From positions 1-14,577 of the forward strand of contig MQVO02000206.1 of the NCBI GenBank assembly GCA_001986395.2: a stretch of 14,577 nt of DNA. Direction: 5' to 3'. Position numbers and translations under genes: made by a program. Below are positions 1 through 8,550 of this stretch, piece after piece (within the stretch, counting starts at the first letter, position 1; every line of letters starts with the position of its first letter). The DNA comes from Irpex lacteus. Lineage: Eukaryota; Basidiomycota; Agaricomycetes; Polyporales; Irpicaceae. The notes under the pieces were generated by a model. It made no database searches. It was not told the DNA's origin and worked only from the letters and a program-made list of their open reading frames with translations.

Positions 1-153
1 CTAAAAAATAATCTAAATAATAATAATTACTTTTTACTATTTTATTTATTTAATTTATAGTCTCTATCTCAATTTAACCAGATATACTCTTTTATTATAT
101 TTATTAGATATTGCGGGAAGCTGGAAGGGAGAATGTCATGGGGTTTATTAAAA

Positions 154-1975
154 TTATTTAATTTCAATTTCATTATAATTATATGGAGCGGATCTAGTCA
201 TATATTCAATTCCAGTAGGAAAATTTTGTTTATCAACTATTTCTCCATATAATTGATATCTTTTGTTTGCAGTAGCTTTCAATAAATAAGTAGTTTTGAT
301 TATTTCAATTGTACCCATAAATTTATCTTTAAGCCATTTTTCTTGATCTAATTGAATATTATTATCTCTTTTTAATAAATTTAGAAGTTAATTGAATGAG
401 ATATCTTTAACTGCATCCTTTGTTAGTCCTTTAATTTTTATAATTTGTTCACCTGATTCAGTGATTAAACCATAAACTTTTGGTGCTAAAAATACAGCTT
501 TATCTATCACATATTCAAGTTTAAATTGACCTAATAAATTACCAACTAGAGAATTTTTTAAAGGTTTATTAGTTATAATACTATCAGTATCTGTGTAATA
601 AACTTTAATTTCAGGATTATTTTTAACTCCTGACATTATGCTTCTAGCCCAGGCAGTAACTGTGGAAGCAATTGCTACATTTACATCTAATCCATGATAA
701 ATATCCTCTTTTTCATTATATTGATAATGTTTTTTTCTTGTAGAGATTATAAAATGGTTACCTACTCTAATAATATCCTAAATAAGTTCAGCATGATTTC
801 TTTGAAGATTTTGTAATGAATCAACATCTGAACTATTGCGAGAATTAAATATTTCTACACAATTACTTTCAGATTTCATTCCGAATTTACCATACAGTGA
901 ATTCATTAATAATTTGGCTATTAAATTAATTGGGTCACTTTTTGGATAATTCATTCTAATATTATATAGTTTTTCTACATAATTTTTGAATATATTTTGT
1001 TTGTTAAATTTATATCCATTAAAAACTTCAAATTTATAACCTAAAGGCATACAAATTTCCATTTCATAAGATGTTACCCAACCTGTCCATGAACCTAGTC
1101 CAGCTATTGTTCTCATTCCATCTTTTGTTTTTATTCTTCTTTGCAAAATCGGATGTTCTAAGTAAGCTGGACTAGTAATATTACAATAACAGAAGTAAAT
1201 ATACTCATTTCTAGATTTAAAATCATTTCTTTCTTCAGCATTAAATACTTAAAAAAGATCTACGGTGAAAGCAATAGGTTTCCCCACGGGCATATCAACA
1301 TTATTCATAACTGTAGGATATAAAGAATTAATATCATAATAATATAATTTATCTTTAGGAGCTTGGATATCAAAATCTCTACCATTATGGTTGATATAAA
1401 CATCCACAGCACCACCAGTGTAACATTATCTAATATCCCATTCCACTATACCTAAAATTTGATAGACTGTATCTTTTGGCATAAAACTAGATTTATAGAT
1501 TTTCATAGCTAAAGAAGGTAGAGTTAGAGATCCATGGATATTAACTTTAAATTCATAATGAATTAAATTATTAAAGGCTTCTAGAACTTGAAATAAAGCT
1601 ATACAATCAATTTCACAATATTTAATTGCTTCTTCTCTGAAGCTCCATGGTCTATCCCCATGTAATTCTTTAATTTCATTATATTTATCTATAGAAATCT
1701 CAGTAAATAAATCAAATGAAGGGAATGGTCCAATATATTTTATATCAGATAATAAGAATGGGAAGTAAGTTTTTTGCAGTTGGAACTGAGAAATAATTAC
1801 ATAATTTTCTCAACGGCATTGGCAATAATAGATAACTATCTTTAAATTTAATAGAAATTATTTTCTCAGAATCTTTATATCTAAATGAAATTCCCATTAA
1901 TTTACCATTGAAAATAATTGGATTAATTTTAGAATTAGGATAATTAATTAAATATTTAAGTAAAAAAAGGGAAGT
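154..1975 (-). pseudogene. dpo: Family B DNA polymerase (linear mitochondrial plasmid type), decayed copy 1
   Basis: Relic of the protein-primed DNA polymerase of fungal linear mitochondrial plasmids. Read on the minus strand with stops ignored, the motifs come in the right order: exonuclease III-like YCEID near 1620, polymerase A YDINSLYP near 1330, polymerase B KLLMNSLYGKFG near 890, polymerase C YYTDTDSI near 590. The C-terminus ends at a TAA at 154. In-frame stops sit at 1426-1428 (TAA), 1249-1251 (TAA), 778-780 (TAG) and 388-390 (TAA). A +1 shift lies in an A-run near 1770. Recognisable sequence begins near 1975 (SLFLLKYL), just after where the Exo II motif should be, so the N-terminus is missing and unrelated endonuclease-like sequence abuts it. 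It is almost certainly non-functional unless TAA/TAG are decoded. The family assignment is firm. Confidence 0.93.
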
Positions 1976-2076
1976 AAAACAGAAAAAGACTCTACCCCTA
2001 TCGCAACGACAAATTCTGTTACAAAATAAGGATTTAACTCATTGTTAAAACAACCACGATTAATTATAACAATCAT
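1948..2076 (-). pseudogene. LAGLIDADG endonuclease N-terminal scrap abutting dpo
   Basis: A 42-codon minus-strand reading frame starting at ATG 2076. It contains NELNPYFVTEFV, which resembles the opening of LAGLIDADG endonucleases (typically LNPxFVTGFxDAEG). The next residues (VAIGVESFSV) look like a damaged first LAGLIDADG motif. The frame then runs out of phase into the truncated polymerase near 1975. The ATG follows a poly-T/poly-A hairpin at about 2082-2110. Some codons (GTC, GCG, GGG) are richer in GC than in the neighbouring dpo. The match is short, so the family call is moderate. Confidence 0.5.
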
Positions 2077-2267
2077 CTCTCCTTTTTTTAATTAAAAATT
2101 TAAAAAAAGGGAACGGGAGGTTATTTTAGAATGAAGGTCTCTATGCCCGGATGAAGTAATACTTGGTTACCTTTTTTATTATAGTATTTTATTTTTAGCC
2201 TGCGAAGGAAAGGAGCCTTATTTTGTACCAGGTATGCGTAATGTAATAGAAAAACTGGCCTAAGCTG

Positions 2268-2495
2268 TCACCTGTCTGAGTTCTTAAAAAGTATCGGAAT
2301 CAAAGATAAGTTTCCTTCACCACCTTCCCCAATACCTTGAAGATCTAGAGCATTATAAGATAGTGCAGCAGTGTAAAGTAGTACTAGTGAAGTTACTCGA
2401 GTTAGTAGAATAGGAGATAGTTGTACGTTAGGAAGCGCTACGGCCATCATAAGAGAGAAAATACTTAGTACTAGCATCGCTGTGGTCGCTGACAA
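2268..2495 (-). pseudogene. nad2: 5' fragment of nad2 (NADH dehydrogenase subunit 2), foreign-looking
   Basis: A 75-codon minus-strand frame. About residues 8-55 resemble the N-terminus of fungal Nad2, including ALPNVQLSPILLTRVTSLVL and SYNALDLQGIGEG, with two hydrophobic segments. Fungal Nad2 is several hundred residues long, so this is only the first tenth, and similarity is lost after IGEG. Codon use differs from atp9 or cob: many C- and G-ending codons such as GCC, CTC, GCG and CAG. This suggests DNA from another mitochondrial genome or a mobile vector. A functional nad2 presumably lies outside the window. A short unrelated hydrophobic ORF is the alternative. Confidence 0.5.
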
Positions 2496-2540
2496 TTCTT
2501 ATTAAAGAAGGCGAAAGTGAGAACGTCAAGGGTGTGATAA

Positions 2541-2613
2541 TACGAGTATTCAGAATCGAACTGAAAGCCATCTACTTGGAAGGAAGACATACTAACCACT
2601 ATACTATACTCGC
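2541..2613 (-). tRNA. trnG: tRNA-Gly (anticodon TCC)
   Basis: A 73-nt cloverleaf. Acceptor stem GCGAGTA/TACTCGT has one G-U at the first pair. The D-arm contains TATAGTGGTTAGTAT. The anticodon loop CTTCCAA gives TCC; its stem TCTTC/GTAGA has one mismatch. The T-arm is TTCAG-TTCGATT-CTGAA and the discriminator is A. It lies in the higher-GC island with the nad2 fragment, so it may share that origin. It is the better formed of two adjacent Gly-like tRNAs. Confidence 0.75.
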
Positions 2614-2623
2614 CATATGTCAC

Positions 2624-2696
2624 AACGCCTTATAGGAATCGAACCTATATTCACTGTTTCGGAAGACAGGTGTAACTACCATTATACGAAAGGCCG
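2624..2696 (-). pseudogene. Degenerate tRNA-Gly-like sequence
   Basis: tRNA-like fold 11 nt from trnG on the same strand. The T-arm is perfect (ATAGG-TTCGATT-CCTAT) and the D-region is typical (GTATAATGGTAGTTAC). Only five acceptor pairs form (GCCTT/AAGGC), with mismatches at 1:72 and 2:71. The anticodon stem CTGT/ACAG encloses an eight-base loop, CTTCCGAA, so the anticodon could be read as TCC (Gly) or CCG (Arg). The extra loop base and broken acceptor suggest a pseudogene or a single-base sequencing error in a second tRNA-Gly. Confidence 0.55.
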
Positions 2697-2797
2697 ACAT
2701 CAAATAATCGCTATACTATACAAATCACATTAATTATATAATTATTGCTTATCCTTTTTTTTTTAATATAAAAAAAAGGGAGGAGAGGGGAGTAGCA

Positions 2798-3050
2798 CTA
2801 TGACTTATCATCAAAGTTCTTAGAGTAACCTAGAGGTGTGTTAGAACGAATAATACGATACCCTGACACACTTCGAGTTGGGCTCTTAGCTGCCAGTGAG
2901 ACTTGTCGAGGGTTTACATCACGATCTAGTTGTCCACTTAGCCAAACTGCTACTTGTTCCATGGAATTATGTTGTACACATACACCATCCTTTCAGTAAA
3001 TACAGGTACTGTATTAGAAGGTAGTCGTCGTGTAATCTTATTTAAAGTTA
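2798..3050 (-). pseudogene. C-terminal DNA-binding end of an intron-type homing endonuclease
   Basis: A minus-strand frame from about 3050 to a TAG at 2798, with one probable base loss in the A-run at 2991-2993. Order: RRLPSNTVPVFTEKDG, then SMEQVAVWLSGQL, then SVSGYRIIRS. This pattern (a V-x-V strand, an S-x-x-x-A helix, a terminal GYR strand) resembles the small IENR/NUMOD DNA-binding modules at the ends of GIY-YIG and other intron endonucleases. No catalytic domain is present, and codon use is GC-richer than in the resident genes. Family placement is an inference from pattern only. Confidence 0.45.
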
Positions 3051-3322
3051 GATAAATTAAATTAAACTATTTACTTTACCCCTTTTTTTAATTTTATACC
3101 CCCCTTTTTAAAAAAAATAAAAGGGAAAATACAAAAAATAAAAATATATAAGGATATAAAAGGAATTATGTCCATACCCCTCTATCATATCTTCCTATGC
3201 CATTTTTCCTTATTAAGGGAAAATGATAAGGAAGTAAAGGGGGTAAAGGATTCTTATAACTTTGATATTAGTTATTTAATTTCTAATTTCAGACACTATC
3301 TTACTGTTCTCATATTTTAAAT

Positions 3323-3544
3323 ATGTTAACAGCAGCTAAATATTTAGGAGCAGGATTAGCTTGCTCTGGTTTAATTGGAGCAGGAGCAGGGATTGGATTA
3401 ATCTTCTCTTCTTTAATTGCATCAACAGCAAGAAACCCTCAAATTAAAAATCAATTATTCAGTTACGCAATCTTAGGATTTGCTCTAGCCGAAGCAACTG
3501 GATTATTCTCTTTAATGATCGCTTTCTTATTATTATACTCATAA
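3323..3544 (+). CDS. atp9: ATP synthase subunit 9 (c-ring subunit)
   Basis: Complete 73-codon gene for the proteolipid that forms the proton-carrying c-ring of F-type ATP synthase in the inner membrane. It has two transmembrane helices (about residues 8-30 and 46-71). The loop carries ARNPQ with the conserved Arg, and helix 2 carries [10 protein letters not shown] with the proton-binding Glu. Length is normal for fungal mitochondrial Atp9, and it is the only ATG that gives the canonical start ([13 protein letters not shown]). No frameshift or intron. trnS follows 142 nt downstream on the same strand. Confidence 0.98.
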   Translation: MLTAAKYLGAGLACSGLIGAGAGIGLIFSSLIASTARNPQIKNQLFSYAILGFALAEATGLFSLMIAFLLLYS

Positions 3545-3634
3545 TAGTATCAGGTATGTATTTTATAATATAGTTTAGTAAAATTATATTATGTATTAAT
3601 ACCCCATACGCACTTACCTTTATTAATTTAATTA

Positions 3635-3678
3635 AGCCTTTTTATTTTCTTAAGAAAATAAAAAAAGAAATAAAGGCT
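3635..3678 (+). repeat. AT-rich hairpin between atp9 and trnS
   Basis: AGCCTTTTTATTTTCTT on the left pairs with the A-rich right arm ending AAAGGCT. It is one of many pyrimidine/purine hairpins in the window. It lies nine bases before trnS and could act as a processing or 3'-end stabilising structure for atp9 mRNA; this is inferred. Confidence 0.5.
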
Positions 3679-3686
3679 ATATTTAA

Positions 3687-3767
3687 GGAATAGTTTTCAC
3701 TGGTAAGTTAATAACGATTGCTAATTGTCTGGGGCAACCCTTGGAGGTTCGATTCCTCTCTATTCCG
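3687..3767 (+). tRNA. trnS: tRNA-Ser (anticodon GCT)
   Basis: Class II tRNA with long variable arm. Acceptor GGAATAG/CTATTCC is perfect. The anticodon loop TTGCTAA gives GCT, reading AGY Ser codons. The variable arm forms GGG-GCAA-CCC, and the T-arm GGAGG-TTCGATT-CCTCT is intact. Discriminator G fits serine. It sits between atp9 and nad6 on the same strand. Confidence 0.93.
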
Positions 3768-3948
3768 ATAATAAAATAAAACTAAATAAGTATACTTTAC
3801 TTTTTACTCTCCTATCCTTTATTTTAAATAAAATATTAAAAATAAAGAAAAATTATAGAGTTTTATTTAATTATTTAGTCTCATTCTCTTTTTCTTTACA
3901 AAATAAAAATAAGGGAATAGAAATTGTATAATTAAATAAATTAGTCAT

Positions 3949-4052
3949 AAAAAAACTAGGTCCAGCCCCAATCCACTCCACCCCAGCCCACCTTTGTGGA
4001 TTGTGGAGTGGAGTGTGGATTGGATTGTGGACAGAAATAATTAGTTTTTTTG
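3949..4052 (+). repeat. Hairpin element E1 with CTAG-type ends and a GC-rich inner stem
   Basis: The ends are AAAAAAACTAGG and TTAGTTTTTTTG, like the other elements in this window. The interior differs: a C-rich arm with AATCCACTCCACC (about 3969-3981) pairs with GGAGTGGA-type sequence near 4006-4022, making a strong GC-rich stem in AT-rich surroundings. No coding potential. It looks like a hairpin nested inside a hairpin. Confidence 0.7.
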
Positions 4053-4352
4053 TTATATTTAATTATATAAAATATTATTTATCAAATATTCTAGGTTAAA
4101 CCTACTTGATATATTTATATCTTGTCTACAGCCTTTTGTCTGTATATATTAGCAATTATCTAACCACTACTCTTTTTCCTTCTCTCCTTTTTAATTATAA
4201 AATGGGATGGACAAAGGGGAAGGGAACAGCATCCACTGATTGTATATTTTTTTATTAAAATCATAGGATATAGTTAAAGGTAAAATATAATCGAGTATAA
4301 TTTTATCTTATAAAATAAATTATATAGGCTAAATCAAAATTTAAACTTTAAC
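4053..4352. other. Spacer before nad6
   Basis: AT-rich spacer with no gene seen on either strand. It holds a small hairpin near 4126-4146 (TACAG...CTGTA) and a short pyrimidine/purine tract near 4176-4226. It may include the nad6 leader, but no promoter motif can be identified with confidence. Confidence 0.5.
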
Positions 4353-4969
4353 ATGAAAAATATTTTTATAGATTTATTAGCTTTTGGTTCTCTACTTTCT
4401 AGTGTTTTAGTAATTACATCTAAAAATCCAGTAATTGCTGTAATTTTTTTTAATCTCTGTATTTGTTAATGCAGCTGGATATTTAATCTTATCGGGTATA
4501 GGTTTTATAGGTATTTCTTATATTATTGTATATATTGGTGCCATTGCAGTTTTATTCTTATTTGTTATAATGATGATAAACATAAAATTAACAGATATTT
4601 TAGATGCTGGTAGTCAATATACTAAAAATTTACCTTTAGCATTAGCCATTGGTTCTTTATTTATTTATGAATTTTTTACTATAACACCTTTTACAGTTAG
4701 TGATGTGTCTTTATTATCAACATTTTTAAATACATTAACTAATTTAAATGGATTCTTTTTAGATTCTAATATATCTAGTGCTAATGTTGTATTTAATGCA
4801 TTTAATCCAGTAACTGTGGATACTACTTTTGTTAACTTTTTACAAGTACAAGCTGTAGGTCAAAGTCTTTTATACATTAGGAGCATTCTGGTTAATTATA
4901 ACTAGTTTAATATTATTATTAGCAATGGTAGCACCTATATTTATCTCTAAAAAAACTACTAATAGATAA
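4353..4969 (+). CDS. nad6: NADH dehydrogenase subunit 6, with two apparent +1 frameshifts
   Basis: Membrane subunit of complex I, about 204 residues once two single-base insertions are allowed for. The first frame runs from ATG 4353 (MKNIFIDLLAFGSLLSSV) to a T8 run at 4444-4451. It resumes as NAAGYLILSGIGFIGISYII and IGAIAVLFLFVIMM, the most conserved Nad6 region. A second extra T lies in the run at 4868-4871, after which GAFWLIITSLILLLAMVAP leads to TAA at 4967. Five hydrophobic segments and a normal length for fungi support one intact gene. Both shifts are extra bases in T-runs, so read error is likelier than gene death. Confidence 0.93.
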
Positions 4970-5114
4970 ATAGGCTCCCTTTCTTTAGTAAAAATAAAAT
5001 TTAAATTTGTATAACCCCCGTTTTACTTTAAGATAAAGAAAGCGTGAGTTTGTACAAAGGGGTTTAAATTCTATTAAAATTATAAACTCTTGAACCGATA
5101 ACAAAGAGATAAAT

Positions 5115-5162
5115 CCCCAAAAAACTAGGAATTAGAATTAATTCTAACTAGTTTTTTTGGGG
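5115..5162 (+). repeat. Hairpin element E2, simple palindrome
   Basis: A nearly perfect 48-bp palindrome running from CCCCAAAAAACTAG to CTAGTTTTTTTGGGG, with TTAGAATTAATTCTAA in the centre. It is the smallest clear form of the family. It abuts the 3' end of the decayed endonuclease sequence at 5163, so it either inserted there or marks a breakpoint. Confidence 0.85.
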
Positions 5163-5439
5163 TTGAGGTAAGTTGTGGATAATTTCGAGTTATTACTTGA
5201 AAGAATGGTACATGAATTCCCTTTTGGTATGCTGAGACATACCGAGTAAACCGACCGTAGTAATGTTGTAGTGTTGTTTAAACAGACCAAACATAACTGA
5301 GCCGCTTAGCAGTTTGAGTCCATTAAAAAAAATACGGAATAATAGATGTTTGTGTCATAGCCAGAGAACCATCTCCTAGGTGGTGACCTACAAGTTGAGA
5401 ATAGGACTTTCCCATAGAAAATTGAGTGCTCACCAAACT
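5163..5439 (-). pseudogene. LAGLIDADG homing endonuclease, decayed N-terminal half
   Basis: Minus-strand reading frame with an ATG at 5415. Order: QLVGHHLGDGSLAMT (first LAGLIDADG motif with its acidic residue), then TQTAKRLSYVWSV, then QKGIHVPFFQVITRNYPQL. These match the spacing of LAGLIDADG proteins (LLGDG, FTQ-x2-K, and the F-x-T-R strand). In-frame TAA codons occur at 5323-5325 and 5278-5280. About 90 residues remain where families usually have 200-300; the second motif is absent. The sequence stops exactly at hairpin E2 and begins beside E3. Codon use is GC-richer than in neighbouring genes. No intron core is recognised around it. Confidence 0.8.
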
Positions 5440-5453
5440 ATATTTATTTTACC

Positions 5454-5520
5454 TAAAAAAACTAGGCTCTAATTAAAATTTAATTTAATTAAATTTTAAT
5501 AATACCGGGATAATTAATTA
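5454..5520 (+). repeat. Hairpin element E3, left end plus core only
   Basis: It starts with AAAAAAACTAGG and continues with a core from GGCTCT to CCGGGATAATTAATTA. The right-hand CTAG/poly-T end is missing. The 56-bp core at 5465-5520 is identical, in inverted orientation, to 8691-8746. The inner AATTAAAATTTAATT/AATTAAATTTTAAT arms can form a stem. Confidence 0.85.
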
Positions 5521-5784
5521 ATTTAATATATAATTATTTTTACATACTATTTTATAGTTACTCATTTGAACTCTAACAAATTATTGCTTGTTAGATTTTA
5601 AATTTGGAAAAGTTATACAAATTGATTTGCCCATCAAACTTAAAACGGAATTTTTTTTAAATTTATTAAATTATACATAGTAAAAGGGATATATATATTC
5701 AGATAAAATTAATTAATCTGGGGCTAATACTCTCATTATTATTTTCTTTTTTATTTTAAATTAAATTTAAATAAAAAAGTATCA

Positions 5785-5806
5785 AGCCACTGACCACAAA
5801 GTGGCT
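5785..5806 (+). repeat. Small hairpin just before trnC
   Basis: AGCCACT and the downstream AGTGGCT form a seven-pair stem with a short loop, ending three bases before trnC. It could affect 5' processing of the tRNA; no direct evidence. Confidence 0.45.
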
Positions 5807-5808
5807 AT

Positions 5809-5880
5809 GGGTTGAGTTTACAGATGGTTCTGTAGTAGGTCTGCAAAACTTATATTAAGGTTCAATTCCTTCTTAACCCT
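5809..5880 (+). tRNA. trnC: tRNA-Cys (anticodon GCA)
   Basis: Acceptor GGGTTGA/TTAACCC pairs throughout apart from one G-U. The anticodon stem-loop TAGGT-CTGCAAA-ACTTA gives GCA. The T-arm AAGG-TTCAATT-CCTT is intact. Discriminator is T (U), typical of tRNA-Cys. It stands alone between spacers on the plus strand. Confidence 0.93.
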
Positions 5881-6107
5881 TTTATTCTTTTTATCCTAAT
5901 GCCCTCTATCCTAATTTTTTATTTAATCCTTATCACCTCCACAATATCCACTGTATTATTAAATAAAGATTAAGAGGGTGGAGGCTATAATGTGGAAAGT
6001 ATTTAGTGGGTAGTATTTATTGGATTATTTTCTTATATTATAAAAGGGGAGTAGAGAAATTAATATAATAATTTAATACAAGCCGATAATAAATACTTAA
6101 TATTTTT

Positions 6108-6181
6108 TTTCTCTTAGTTTAATGGTAGAAACCAGCATTCTTCTAAAATGTTAATTTTTGGTTCGAGTCCAAAAGAGAAAA
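6108..6181 (+). tRNA. trnR: tRNA-Arg (anticodon TCT)
   Basis: Acceptor TTTCTCT/AGAGAAA is perfect. The D-arm is GTTT-AATGGTAGA-AAC. The anticodon arm GCATT-CTTCTAA-AATGT gives TCT, reading AGR codons. The T-arm is TTTGG-TTCGAGT-CCAAA and the discriminator is A. The poly-T immediately upstream contributes the first acceptor bases. Confidence 0.93.
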
Positions 6182-6849
6182 TCGCCTAAATAAAAAATAA
6201 TAAATATCCTCTATCCTCCTTTTCCCACCAGCCATCCAAGCTAAGAAAGTGGATAGTGGGGAGGGCTGGCTTATTTATTTGATTTATTTTCTTAAAATAA
6301 AAAGACATAAAAAGGACCATTTTTGATTGTTACAGTGATATGTTATGCCTTTTGTTTTTTTTAATAAAAAAAACAAAAGGAAAGTACATGCCTTTTTTTT
6401 CCTTTTTATTTTCATTATTTCTTTTTTTTTTTTAATTATTAAAAAGAAAAAAGACCAAAAAAAACAAAGGAAAAAAAGGAGAAAAAGGAAAGATGTAAGA
6501 TATACTATTATTGTTTTTAGTTTTATTTTTATATCTATATTCAAATTAGATTATACTCCACACCACTATTTCTCTATCCTACCTCTTTTTTATTGTATAT
6601 AAAAAAGAGGTAGGGTGAGGTTGAGGGGAGGCTTCATATTAAAAAAATTATTAAATAATAGTAGGTTGAATTTATTATTTTATTCTAAAGACCCCTTTTT
6701 TATTTTTATATTCCTTTATTACCCTTTTTATTTAAGGTCTATTTCTTTTTGCCTTTTATCTTAAAAATTTATTTTTTAATTAAAAATAAAGGGGAATACA
6801 AAAAGAAATAGAATAAAACAAAGCCATATTCCACATTCCAGCCTCCTTA

Positions 6850-6908
6850 CCCAAAAAACTAAGGTCGCTTTTGCGGATGAAATAATTCTAACTAGTTTTT
6901 TTTTTTGG
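6850..6908 (+). repeat. Hairpin element E5
   Basis: The ends are CCCAAAAAACTA and CTAGTTTTTTTTTTTTGG. The inside carries GGTCGCT and TGCGGATGAAATAATT. GGTCGCT also occurs in E9 (9851) and TGCGGATGAAATAATT in E8 (about 11998), so elements share interchangeable modules. Confidence 0.8.
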
Positions 6909-7060
6909 ATCCTTTGTTTTTATATATTAAAAACAAAGGGGGATAATAAGGATTAAGGATACTGTGGGGAGGGCTGGAGAAAATAAAGTAAAAAAGATAA
7001 GGGGGGAATCGATATTAATAAATGTGTGTAAATGTATAAAAATATATAGTATAATTACAC

Positions 7061-7091
7061 TATATATTATATATATATATATATATATATT
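7061..7091 (+). repeat. TA dinucleotide repeat
   Basis: A near-uninterrupted (TA)n tract about 85 bases before the nad1 start. Likely length-variable; no function can be assigned. Confidence 0.9.
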
Positions 7092-7176
7092 AAATTATTA
7101 AATTTATTTATCTAAACTAATAAATTTTATTTAAATAAATTAATAAAAAAGTTATAAATAAAAAATATATAAGAAT

Positions 7177-8169
7177 ATGATCAATATTAATAACTTAATA
7201 TCTACAGTATTAGATATACTTATAAATTTAATAGATGTTTTATTAATTGTTCTGCCAGTATTATTAGCAGTAGCTTTCATGACAATAATAGAAAGAAAAC
7301 AATTAGCAGCACATCAAAGAAGAGTAGGTCCAAAACAGTAGGTTACTATGGGATTCTTCAACCCTTTAGTGATGCTTTAAAATTAATTCTTAAAGAAACA
7401 GTTATACCTTCACAATCAAATAAAATATTATTTTATTTAGCTCCTGTATCCACACTAGTCTTTAGTTTATTAGGTTGGGGAGTAATACCATTTGGTCAAG
7501 GTTTAACTTTATTTGATTTTTCATTAGGAGTACTATATACCTTAGCATTATCTTCTTTAGGTGTATATGGTATTTTATTTGCAGGATGGAGTGCCAATAG
7601 TAAATATGCCTTTTTAGGTTCTTTAAGATCAACAGCAGCAATGATTAGTTACGAATTAATTTTAAGTAGTGCTATTTTAATAGTAATTTTACTAACAGGA
7701 TCCTTTAATTTTACTACAATTATTGAGAGTCAACAAGCTGTCTGGTTTGTACTTCCATTACTTTCCTGTTTTTTATTTTCTATTTATTTCTATTTTAGCG
7801 GAAACTTCTAGAACACCTTTTGATCTTCAAGAAGCTGAATCAGAATTAGTAGCCGGATTCTTCACAGAACATAGTTCAATCATTTTTGTTTTCTTTTTCT
7901 TAGCTGAATATAGTTCTATTGTTTTATTTAGTTCTATCACAGCAATTTTATTCTTTGGAGGATATAATATGCCTGAATTATTTGTAAATGAATCTTTCAT
8001 TAATTTACAATCTATAATATTAGGTTTAAAAACTTGTGTATTCTGTTTTATGTTTGTATGGTTTAGAGCTACATTACCTAGATTAAGATATGATCAATTA
8101 GTTGAATTATGTTGGTTAAATTTATTACCTATAGCTGTAGCATTCATTATCTTAGTTCCAAGTATTTAA
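7177..8169 (+). CDS. nad1: NADH dehydrogenase subunit 1, with two compensating frameshifts
   Basis: Complex I core membrane subunit close to the quinone site. From ATG 7177: LPVLLAVAFMTIIERKQLAA and HQRRVGP (conserved). One base is missing near 7332-7336, after which VGYYGILQPFSDALKLILKE follows. An extra T at 7762-7764 restores the original frame. The C-terminal part carries LAETSRTPFDLQEAESELVA with the invariant E/SELVAGF segment, then FVWFRATLPRLRYDQL, ending IILVPSI-TAA at 8167. The corrected length of about 330 residues is normal for fungi. One deletion and one insertion, both in or next to short homopolymers, argue for read error. No intron. Confidence 0.95.
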
Positions 8170-8550
8170 TTGCTTTTGATATTAGTCCTTACTAAGATTA
8201 ATTTTATTTTTATAACCCCCTGTCTCCATAGAATATCCTCTATTCTTTTTTCTCTTTTTCTTTTGTTTTTAATTAATAAAGGGGTTGCAATAATAATCGT
8301 AGGTCTAACTTACTTAAATTAGCACTAATTAATTATATGATTGGATGGTCAATTATTAACTTAAGATAAAAAAGTATATCCCTTTTGGTACTTCTACTTT
8401 TTTATCTTCCTCCCGTCAGAGAGATCTAACGCACCTAACCTAAGTGGCAAGAGTACGGAGGGAATATGTTATTATAAACCTGCCAACACTAAGTTCGATA
8501 GCTGAACCATACAGAAATAAATGTAATAACTTGTTAAAAACGGAGTCTTA
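8170..8550. other. Spacer after nad1 with hairpins and an unassigned GC-richer patch
   Basis: No complete gene. It contains a CCCC/GGGG pair (about 8216 and 8281) and a perfect 13-bp stem at 8364-8407. A GC-richer patch from about 8410 to 8550 continues directly from the endonuclease scrap at 8551-8655. With TGA as Trp and two TAA/TAG ignored it stays open on the minus strand (for example SVGRFIITYSLRTLAT), so it may be an endonuclease tail or former intron sequence. I cannot identify it. Confidence 0.5.
8364..8407 (+). repeat. Perfect 13-bp stem hairpin downstream of nad1
   Basis: AGATAAAAAAGTA at 8364-8376 and TACTTTTTTATCT at 8395-8407 are exact reverse complements around an 18-base loop. 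It lies about 195 bases after the nad1 stop and could mark a transcript end or be another mobile hairpin; the role is inferred. Confidence 0.7.

Larger units (their letters stand above)
6182..7176. other. Long hairpin-packed spacer between trnR and nad1
   Basis: About 1 kb without a credible gene. Open frames here on both strands are low-complexity Lys/Phe shadows of poly-A/poly-T arms. It holds hairpins at 6229-6269 (CCAGCC/GGCTGG arms), 6348-6380 (CCTTTTGTTT/AAACAAAAGG), 6579-6613 (CTACCTCTTTTTT/AAAAAAGAGGTAG) and 6911-6940 (CCTTTGTTTTTA/TAAAAACAAAGG), element E5, and a TA-repeat near the nad1 end. Confidence 0.8.

Noticed and set aside
3725..3931. Plus-strand 68-codon frame starting in trnS
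   Set aside because: It begins inside the tRNA and continues in low-complexity Lys/Leu/Phe sequence; no homology recognised.
5163..5439. RNase P RNA, suggested by GGGAAAGTCC on the minus strand
   Set aside because: The same strand reads cleanly as a LAGLIDADG protein (LVGHHLGDGSL, TQTAKRLSYVW), and no second conserved RNase P motif was found.
6284..6602. Overlapping Lys/Phe-rich open frames on both strands
   Set aside because: They are the two strands of poly-A/poly-T hairpin arms, low complexity, with no family resemblance.
7061..7091. Promoter for nad1 in the TA-repeat
   Set aside because: Simple TA repeats are common in this background and no recognisable fungal mitochondrial promoter motif could be distinguished.
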